A DNA stretch of 64,000 bases. It comes from Adiantum capillus-veneris. Its lineage: Eukaryota; Streptophyta; Polypodiopsida; Polypodiales; Pteridaceae. This document shows, piece by piece, positions 55,991 to 64,000 of this stretch. Both the position numbers and the translations under genes were made by a program. The stretch is from contig CM043963.1 in assembly GCA_014529385.2 (NCBI GenBank), positions 64,409,469 to 64,473,468 on the forward strand. Direction: 5' to 3'. Every line of letters starts with the position of its first letter. The stretch's first letter is position 1. The notes beneath the pieces were generated by a model, which was given only the letters and a program-made list of their open reading frames with translations, ran no database searches and was not told the origin of the DNA.

Positions 55991-56116
55991 CTCGCTATAT
56001 GAATCCTTTGGGTTTTCTTTGGAAACTATTGGTCATCAACAAATATGTGTCTAAATGTTTTCAATGTCTTTGTATTTGTTTGCTCGGTTTAGTGCTCGCT
56101 CGGAGATTGGGATTCT

Positions 56117-57706
56117 TTGTTTATTCTCTACTACATCGAACATGGAACTTGCTACCCAACCAACACAAGTTGGCCACCAAGCTTGTTATTAAGGTTTTAT
56201 TTTTTTTCTTTAAACAGGCTAGGGTGATCACTATTGTTTAATGCCTGGTAAGGCCCATTGATTGGGTTGGCATACATTGGATGGTTTAAATTACACATGT
56301 ATGGTATACTACTAGGTTTTGATTCAGATTGACCTGGTGTATTACAACTCTATGATTTTTTGCCTTTTTTGCGTTTTATTGCTCATATAGTATTGGGGTA
56401 TGTTGTTACCGCATGGCTTGGCAATGTAGGACCCTGATGTTGATAGCATGACGTAATGTTGATGCTGCTAAATCTATGGGACGAGTGGATTATCCTGTAT
56501 ATTTACTGGTTTTTTTGACCGTTAGATGTTGCAAGTCACACAATTTTACAATTTGATTAATGGGCTTTTGCCTTAAATGCGTAATGTTATTGGGTTTTTT
56601 GTGGATACCCCTGCTGCTTAAACACCGTAATCATTCAAAGGAACCTATATTGAGGGTGGGTATACACGGGGTGTCTTCTAGTTTTAGACTCATTACTGGT
56701 TAGAGTGCGAGCACTATTCTAGCTTATGGTAAATTGGGGGGACTTGGCCTGACTGCATACAGATATTGGATCGTTTTATAGTTATTTGGTTTCGAGGTTT
56801 TGGCCTGAATGCTTGCAGATACTTGGCTTATTTCATTACTGGTTGTCTTGTTGAGGTATTACAGTACTTTTGCATTCACAATGATAGGTAAAGTTGGAAA
56901 CTAAAACCATAATGACACTTATTCCTTTGACTTCATGGTTTGACTTGAGATGTGGCTTGATATTGCAAGGGCTCCTTGCCGCATGGTATGCTAAGAGATG
57001 TATAAGGTAAGTGATATACAAATTGGGCAAAGATTTGGATTCCATGTACCATGATGGGCATAAACAATATCTAACCTACAAAAACATAAACGAGCTTCAT
57101 AATTTTTGAACTATAAATTGAATTTTCTAAAGCTTCTTGTATAGTTTCATGTGGTGAAGCTTCATTAATCTAGAAAGATAACTTATAAACCGATAAAAAT
57201 GTTGATGGGGGATTAAGACACTTGGATTAGAAGGGGTGATGGCCTTCTAATCAGAATAATATTTTTTTGTTAGAAACTTTGGGGTTTTTTAATTTTAAAA
57301 AGAACTTTTTTTTCACACATAAATACTTTGGACTTAGCTTGTAAGTTTAAAAAACGTTTGTAAGATGGACATGGATAACAACTAGTATAGTCCATTGATA
57401 CCTGTAAAACACATCCAAAGAAAACATATCTATTGTCCTGTTTGGATGGATGCAGGTAATGACTCTTTATTATCTTGGAAAGTTATTTTGGCTTATAATG
57501 GGTTTCCACGCTTGATTACACATACACCTACTATAGGGGAATTACTTTTGATATCTGTGTATTGGAATGAGGCTTCATTCTTATAAAATTTGTACAAAGA
57601 TAATTCTAAAATTGAGTTGTTTTTGTACTTATCTTTTCCCTTTCTCTAGAGCCAATTGTCTTTTGAATGTAAAAGTTCAATTATGTCTTATTATTTATGT
57701 TAAAAC

Positions 57707-57712
<6 letters not shown>
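56117..57712 (+). repeat. non-coding dispersed repeat, copy 2 (partner at 4650-6050)
   Basis: See copy 1; this copy keeps the ~215 bp missing there and ends at the same AAAACATCTACACACAC, where a (CA)n run and an LTR piece begin. Confidence 0.78.

Positions 57713-57762
<50 letters not shown>
57709..57762. repeat. (CA)n microsatellite
   Basis: About 26 CA units. Lies exactly at the boundary between the dispersed repeat and the chromovirus LTR piece, whose family also has a CA run at that place. Confidence 0.95.
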
Positions 57763-57764
<2 letters not shown>

Positions 57765-58330
57765 AGTGTGTGAAGTGCAAAGTGCAAGAGCTCCATCTCC
57801 TTCTCCAAGCTAGTAGAGAAATTGAGAGCCTACACCGAGCCTACACCAAAACTCTTGGCTATGGAATGCAAATCCAACCAAGATCCATGCTTCAATGCTT
57901 AAGCTTGCCATCTTCTCCATCTTCATTACTATGCTATTATGTATGCTAGCAAGAAGAGTGATGATAAGTGAGGAACTTTTTTTTTTCCCCTATGAATGCA
58001 TCTTCTTCCTCTTCCCTACCCTCATTCCTCGCTAGCTCTCTCCACCTTTGAAGATGTTTGAGGCCTTGAGACTGAGGCTGGGGATAGAAAATGCTTTTTA
58101 CAAAGTCAAAGTTATGCTTGTGATGCATGAAGCTTTACATTTTTATTGCATCACCTATGTCACAAGGAACACAAAAATTGTATTGTACCAAGTCTCTCTT
58201 GATGGGAGAATCTATAATACAAAAGCCTGTTGGAGGGGGGACCGGCTCCACATAAATCTAGTCCACAACTGTTGTCAAGTTCTCTAAACTCTCTCTCTTG
58301 CAAAAGTATTGTTCATGCCAAGTTAATTAA
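57763..58330 (+). repeat. chromovirus LTR fragment, plus orientation
   Basis: Diverged match to the reverse complement of about 46530-46970: GGATGCAAATCCAACCAAG-like text, GATGGGAGAATCTATAATAC, GGGGGGACCGGCTCCA and CAACTGTTGTCA occur in the same order. Confidence 0.75.
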
Positions 58331-58437
58331 GTACTATGGTTATTTTTCTACTGACAAGTAAGTTCACCCTCTATGTTTTGAAAGTAGTCTCACAAAAATG
58401 TTCTCTCTAATTCTCTTAATTCCACTATTCTCAAAGT

Positions 58438-58990
58438 TCATAGGACATTTTCACTATATTGGTCAACCCAAAGGGCATAACCAAAACCTTGTAGTAGTAT
58501 TTGGAATGCAATCTTGGGTATATTAAAAAGCCTAATACTTACTTGGTGATACCTTGATTGTAAATCAATCTTTGTAAAGGTGCAAGCATACGATTCATGT
58601 AAATGTCCAAACCCATGGTGTCGATGTGATGTTGTGCTAGTAAGAGAAAAGAAGTACCTTGAAAAAACATCGTCGATCAAGAGAAGTTCATAACCACTGC
58701 ACTTATAGATAATTAGGCATGATAATTTCAACATTGTTAAGTTGCAAATAAATGTTGATGTTGATGTTCAACTTGTAAAGCATTGTTGCAACCACCAGCT
58801 TTGTCGGATTTCACACGTTTGTTGAAAAGACCATGTATTGTTCGATCTACTGACAAAAAACTAGGGTTACACTGCTTTAGCACTTTAATTTGTACTTGTC
58901 ACAAATTTCAGATACCTCTGTAAGTCTCCGTTGAAATTTTTTGATGTCAATTGTGATGCCCAACATTATCAAAATCATCAAGTGCAATGT
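58438..58990 (-). pseudogene. Ty3/gypsy RT fragment
   Basis: Short minus frame 58734-58438 with TKIDLQSRYHQVSIRLFNIPKIAFQ, the RT region before the catalytic motif. Stops and gaps on both sides; no LTR assigned. Confidence 0.6.
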
Positions 58991-59004
58991 CCAACCTTGT
59001 CCGA

Positions 59005-59126
59005 ATCACGTCCTTTATTGAGTGTGGAGGAGCTGCAAGACAAAGCCTTTGAAAAAATGATGAAAATCACGTCCTTTATTGAGTGTGGAGGAGCTGCAAG
59101 ACAAAGCCTTTGAAAAAATGATAAAA
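59005..59126. repeat. 61-bp tandem duplication
   Basis: ATCACGTCCTTTATTGAGTG begins each unit, at 59005 and 59066; the two units are identical apart from the last few bases. Confidence 0.95.
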
Positions 59127-60109
59127 AAAGAGTTAAAGTAATGAGATAAAATTTATAGAGAGCACATAATTTTGCGATTGTTAGAGAGCCTTAGAATGCT
59201 TCTAAAAAAATGACACCTTGCTAAGATCCTTTGAACTCTGCGTAGGTAGGGTGTGTGCCCAGGGTGGGCATGCACCCTCAATCCTTTACTTGGCCAATTC
59301 TTATGGCTACTGGGTGCCCATGGTATGAAAAAAAAACGATGAAAAATCACGATGGTTGGATGCAACATAGCACCAAAGCAATCCGCGAGAGAGGGAGCAT
59401 GGTGCTAAACACTTCAGCCCACTACAAAAGCAAAAAATTGTCCGTAGGGTAGCATGATCGCAATTGGTCCTACCCCACCGGCTTAGGTGTAGGCCGACCT
59501 TGAGGAGTAAGTGTGTGTAAGGGATTGCCCCCATACAGGTTCTCCCTTCTCTATTCTCATTGTCTCCTCCATCGCTTTGCATGGGCATGCAAAACCATGC
59601 ACTTGAGAGACCATGCCTTTCCCCCCCTTCAAAAGCCTATATGCTGATACCACTATAAGAGCCAGAGAGACTGCATGGGCGATCCTCCTCCTAATTCCCT
59701 TTATATAAGTGTTTAGCTCCTAGCCTAGGATCCCCTATCCACCTGTGAAGTCGAGGCCCGTGGCCTAGGTCCATGACCCCTTGGGTTGCCCTTGGTCTTA
59801 TAGACTTGTACGACAAGGAGACACCATAATTGAGAGTTAGCTCAATGAAATGAAGAAAAAGTAAAAGCACAAAATTACACCTTGCACTTGAGCATTTCAA
59901 ATCTTATACCACGGAGGAGATAAGGTTGTGTATACAAAATCCCAAAAAGCACCTACCAATGGAAATAATGGAGTCTATGATGGTTCGATATTAGTAAGGA
60001 AATAAAGTTATCAAACCCAAATGAGGAGTCTAAATCTATTTTCATTGCCCAAGACCTCACAAAGGCCAAGAACATGTACTTTAGGAACTTCTCAAAAGGA
60101 ATTTAAAGC
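59127..60109. other. unassigned stretch
   Basis: No gene supported. A TGGTATCAGCATA in minus sense at about 59653 resembles a Met-type primer site, but no matching LTR pair is visible. Confidence 0.4.
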
Positions 60110-61850
60110 TAAATTTTTCTAGACATACCACAATATGAAGGGTGTTCCACCTACGAGCATATGATCCCTATGATTATCACTACAAAGCCTATACAACAAA
60201 GAGCATACTCAATGAATCCTAAGTACTAAAAAGTTATTCAAGAAGAGCTCAAAAAGATTATCAAATGTGGGTTCATATACCGTATTGAGCACTTTAATTG
60301 GGTGTTTCAAATAGTCATCATGCCAAAAAATGTGGGTTCATATACCGTATTGAGCACTTTAATTGGGTGTTTCAAATAGTCATCATGCCAAAAAAGAATT
60401 GAAATCTTAGAGCATGTGTCAAAAAGGTTAATGCATCCACCACGAGAGACCGTTATCCATAACCATATTTGGAACATGTGCTTGAAAGGTAGAAACAAGT
60501 AAGGAGGCTTATAGCTTCCTTGATGGGTAAAGCTACAATCGAATCACGATTTCACTAGGGTACCAAGCGAAAACTGCCTTCATAATAGAATTTGGAGTGT
60601 TCGCCTTTTGTGTGGTGGCTTTTTGCTTAATCAATGACCTTGCTACATTCCAACGGTTAATAAACATTTCTTTTAGAGAATATTAGAGGGAGTTTTGTGA
60701 AGCTTTCCTAGATGACCTTTGAGTTTATTCTTTTTGGAAAGAACATCTATCTTGTCTATAAAAGTTGTTTGAAAAGCATAGTTTATATCATACCTCATTG
60801 AATCCTTTTAAATGAAAATTTTGTGTCAAGAATGGAATTATTTTAGGGCACATGCTGTCCAAGAATGGTATCTCCACAGATAAAGACAAAATTAAAGTGA
60901 TTCTAGATTTTTCACAACCCACTAACTACAAGGGACTTCAAAGATTCATGGGTCATGTCAGTTATTATCCATGGTTTATTCATTTTTTTGTTGACATAGC
61001 TCATCCCTTATACAAGCTTCTCAATGAACTCAAATGGATTAAAGAGCGTGACAAGGCCTATGACCTATTGAAGTAGACCCTAACGAGTGTCCCAATTTTA
61101 AGGACACCTAACTGGAATGTTATCTTCCATGTGCACATTGATGCATCAAACTTTGCTATTGGGTGTCTTCTAACTCAACCAGGAGAACATACATTGGACT
61201 CTCCCATTAGCTTTGCAATCTACCAATTGAATGATCATGAAAGAAACTACACCATTACAGATCAAGAAGGTTTAGCCATGATCTATGTAGTAAAGAATGG
61301 TTTTTATTATCTTTTTTCTATCAAGTTGATTTTTTATGTGGATCTCCAAGCATTGTTGTATCTAGTAAATAAACCACTCTCCACAGGAAGTATTACACAA
61401 TGTTGGTTAATTTTTCTTGAGTTTGATTTCATTATTGTGGTGAGATCCAACAAAAGACATGTCATGACTGATCATTTGTCTTGCATACCCAATGGTGAAT
61501 CCCCTATTGGAGTTGATGACAAATTACCTGATACTTCCCTGTTCATAGTCGAGACCATGCCCGAGTGGAGTGAGAAGATTGTAAACTTTTTAGTTAATGG
61601 TTTTCCACCCAAGGAACCTCATAAAGATGTAGCTTGTCTACTCAAGGAATGTGAACCTATTGCCTAATTGTCAAAAATTTCTACAAGCTAGGGAAAGACG
61701 ATATTCTTAGATGCTATGCCCATGAAGTTGAGTACTTGTACATAATTCAAGAAGCACGTATGGACATAGCTGGAGGATTTTTTTGGGAGAACTAAATAAT
61801 TCCTACTTATGATGAAATTAGGGCGTGGATCAACAACACCAACAACTATA
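60110..61850 (+). pseudogene. Ty3/gypsy pol remnant: RT, RNase H, integrase zinc start
   Basis: Broken pol of another family, close in RNase H to the giant element. RT start (EELKKIIKCGFIYRIEHF) is followed by a 65-bp tandem duplication (60267-60331, 60332-60396) that shifts the frame. The YxDD region near 60700 is eroded. 60852-61076 is the RT connection (QRFMGHVSYY). 61131-61667 is RNase H: HIDASNFAIGCLLTQPGE, TDQEGLAMIYVVK, LIFYVDLQALLYLVNKP and DHLSCIPNGESPIG. A few residues of the integrase zinc domain (CYAHEVEYLYIIQEARMDIAG would span this part) remain to 61850, where a giant-family LTR begins. Confidence 0.8.
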
Positions 61851-61859
61851 AAATACCCT

Positions 61860-62640
61860 GAAATGCTTACGTCAATGCGTAGAGCTCTTACCTACGGTTG
61901 CAACGCAACAGATGCGACTGCAATGTGACAATCGGGGAGGGAGTAGGAAGCGTGAGAAGGAGAGAATTGAGCATCGTTAGCTCACACCGTGTGTATTTCA
62001 TTATCCAAAAACTTAAAAATAACTTACAAGAATTGGCTTTTATACCTTAGCCAAGGTTTTTGGTGGTCAAAACTAGTAATTTGGGAGCTCTAACTAAACA
62101 TAGGTTGATACAATCTGGAAGCCCGGATCATCGATTACAAGGTTTATCCGGAAAATAGGAGTTACAATATTCTTGATTCATTAAAATAATAAATGTTTTA
62201 ACAAAGAGAGCTCCAAAAAATGGTATCCCTGGTAGCGTGCTGCTAACATTCCCCCCCTCCTTGCCCGTGTCGTCCCTTGACACAGCTTTATGGGCTAAAA
62301 GAATCTTCGGGTTGACGGCTAGCGAGGCGGTCTTTAAGTGCATGGAGTGACTTTTCATTTGTGATCTTTCTTTCTTTATCTAGAACCTGCAAAGAATTGC
62401 ATAGTGACTTTGTTCTTGAGCTCAATGGTTGAGTAGCCTACAAATCTGGAAGTCAAATTGTTGATCACTGACCCAAAAATCTTCGTTTGCCAAGTGAAAA
62501 ATCCCTTGTAGAACGCTTCCTCAAACGCCAAGATATTATGAGATGGCAGGAACATGCAGCGGGCGTAGAAGCCATAGAGGACTTCTTCAAAATATTGGTC
62601 ACTTAGGTCGTAGCATAGACTTTTGTTTCAAACAAACTCC
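61860..62640 (-). mobile_element. 3' end of a relative of the giant element (LTR plus accessory-ORF C-terminus)
   Basis: From about 61860 to 62248 the sequence follows the LTR plan of 13652-14579 at low identity and ends TGCTAACA; 62249-62260 is the identical polypurine tract TTCCCCCCCTCC (+ strand). Beyond it, the minus-strand translation of about 62343-62640 gives CYDLSDQYFEE, MFLPSHNILAFEEAFYKGFF and TKIFGSVINNL, matching the end of the accessory ORF at 14629-15204. Truncated at about 62640; the left LTR end is uncertain. Confidence 0.72.
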
Positions 62641-63423
62641 AAAAACAGTAAAAATTGAGTTGCAGCTGTTCCTCCTCTTCTCACCACGTTTTTTTCTGGT
62701 TTTTCTCATGTTTTTTTGTGTCCACACTTCACTTTATCCCTTGGGCAACTTTAGCCTTTTGATTGACCTCAAACGGACCCCGAACATGCCAAAAACTGGC
62801 TCCGCAGTGCGTTTTGTTACCCTTCTATATCCATCCGCACGCCTGGCACTCAACTTTTTCCAATAATGCATTCCGCAATCACATAAAGTGCCCCCCAAAT
62901 ATAGTCCTCATAACCTTTTTGCATAATTGATCACAAGAAGAAACTCCCGTTGTGTCCTCACTTACCACGTGCAAGTATTGACCCCATTCGACCTCCTGAT
63001 GCCACTGGATGCCATCTGACGCACCTGCTTACCTCATGGTGTTGGCCCGCGGATAGCTTCCTTGAGAAGTTTGAAGCTCCACCAACTCCTCAATATTGTA
63101 GAAAAAACACAGTGGTACTGGTGATAATGAAAATTGATGTACTATGTACACGTTGTCCTATTTGTACACATGTGGGCCCCACGTAACTACCTGGCTCTAG
63201 AAAATCGGCAATTCTTTATTTGATGCACCATGCATGTGTATGTACATATGCACAGTCAGTTCTTCCAAAAAAAATAATAACATAATTTTCCCATCCCCCA
63301 TCCTGCTAGATCATTCATAATCAGCAGTAGCAAAAAGAGATATGAGATTCATCACGTCACACGTCTCCTCATCCCTCACATATATTACTTGTTCTACAAA
63401 CAACTCATCTTGCTCCACCATCA
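62641..63423. other. unassigned stretch
   Basis: No gene or repeat I can support; open frames here have no recognisable motifs. Confidence 0.4.
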
Positions 63424-64000
63424 TTAATCTAGCATGATATAATGAAGGTGCAAACCATTTACCCTTGACTTATGTAGAATCCCATCCAGGTTAGCCAGTT
63501 GATACAAACCATTCGAAAAACACTCACCTACCTTGAAAGGGCCTTCCCACTTAATTTGAAACTTCTTTTGAAATGTCTTGTCTAGCTTACTGTTGTAGCA
63601 CAAAACCAAGTCATGTTTCTTGATACCCTTACTTTTTACCTTTTTATTTATCTTTTCTAAAGCCTTATCTTGCATCTGCTCATAATGTTCCAATGCGCTC
63701 ATCCTATCCAGCTGAACCTCTTGTAATTGTAAGAGCCTCTCTTTGAATGCATCACTGGACTGCCCAAGCAACTATTTTAACATCTTGACCGTAGGAAACT
63801 CTACTTCCACAGAAAATAGTGCTTCCTTTCCATATACCAAATGAAATGGAGTAAACCATGTACGTGTCTTTACCGAAGTAAGGTACGCCCATTATGCCCT
63901 AGGCAATTCCAAATCCCAATTCTTTCCTTGGCGCTCTGTCACTTTTGAAAGAATTTGTACCAACTGACCATTAAATCATTCATTGAAGCAATTACATTGT
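63424..64000 (-). pseudogene. Ty3/gypsy integrase C-terminal half, cut by window edge
   Basis: Minus frame 63771-63424: FQKKFQIKWEGPFKVGECF, then NGLYQLANLDGILHKSRVNG, the usual C-terminal integrase fold of plant Ty3 elements. Upstream, after one TAG at about 63772, WFTPFHLVYGKEALFSVEVE is the end of the catalytic core. The catalytic residues lie beyond the window or are lost. Confidence 0.8.

Noticed and set aside
4650-57712. The two dispersed repeats as terminal repeats of one 53-kb transposon
   Set aside because: They are direct, not inverted, have no matching outer ends or target duplications, and the right copy is followed by an unrelated LTR piece.
59640-59900. Met-type primer site and adjacent LTR of another element on the minus strand
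   Set aside because: The TGGTATCAGCATA match is short and no second LTR or gag is visible nearby.

Overview
The window reads as a repeat-rich nuclear stretch of a vascular-plant genome. The evidence is nested LTR retrotransposons primed by initiator-Met and Asp tRNAs, an intron-containing CACTA transposon with TNP2-like and TNPA-like genes, a Mutator-like transposase with a SWIM zinc finger, and a captured plant-type heavy-metal (HMA) domain. I cannot name the species. A large, repeat-laden genome (fern, lycophyte or gymnosperm type) would fit, but this is inference. I see no convincing intact host gene, rRNA, tRNA or CRISPR array.

Layout. 1-4402: decayed Ty3/gypsy chromovirus on the + strand, cut by the window edge. 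4650-6050: non-coding repeat with a second copy at 56117-57712. 7046-8640: decayed ORFs that look like a Penelope/TERT-type reverse transcriptase (weak). 8640-12015 (minus): decayed multi-exon gene of unknown function. 13652-40188: complete giant Ty3/gypsy element (minus strand) with 928/930-bp LTRs and a perfect 5-bp target duplication (CACAG). 30868-38538: a CACTA element nested in that element's 5' leader, with a 3-bp duplication (AAA). 41383-44583: decayed MULE. 44961-46362: rearranged chromovirus fragment. 46363-55249: nearly complete minus-strand chromovirus with both LTRs. 55250-58330: tandem and dispersed repeats and an LTR piece. 58438-64000: fragments of further Ty3 elements, including a 3' piece of a relative of the giant element at about 61860-62640.

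The giant element is the most unusual object. Without the CACTA insertion it is about 18.9 kb. In its own sense it runs: 5' LTR, Asp-tRNA primer site, about 1.4 kb leader, gag with a long N-terminal extension, zinc knuckle, retropepsin, RT-RNase H, two tandem integrase-type zinc-binding domains, integrase core, a second retropepsin with a basic Trp-repeat tail, a 2.7 kb spacer, a decayed accessory ORF of about 1,080 codons, polypurine tract and 3' LTR. Eight copies of a 24-bp inverted repeat (AGACATCATACG followed by its reverse complement) lie in the two non-coding leaders, one ahead of gag-pol and one ahead of the accessory ORF, mostly about 280 bp apart. One copy carries paired substitutions that keep the palindrome perfect. 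This array plus the extra ORFs is my best candidate for an undescribed system.

The CACTA element looks recently active. Its terminal repeats, subterminal GCGACGCT repeats and both genes are readable, with one 1-nt lesion in the TNP2 gene. It also carries a degenerate HMA-domain gene fragment.
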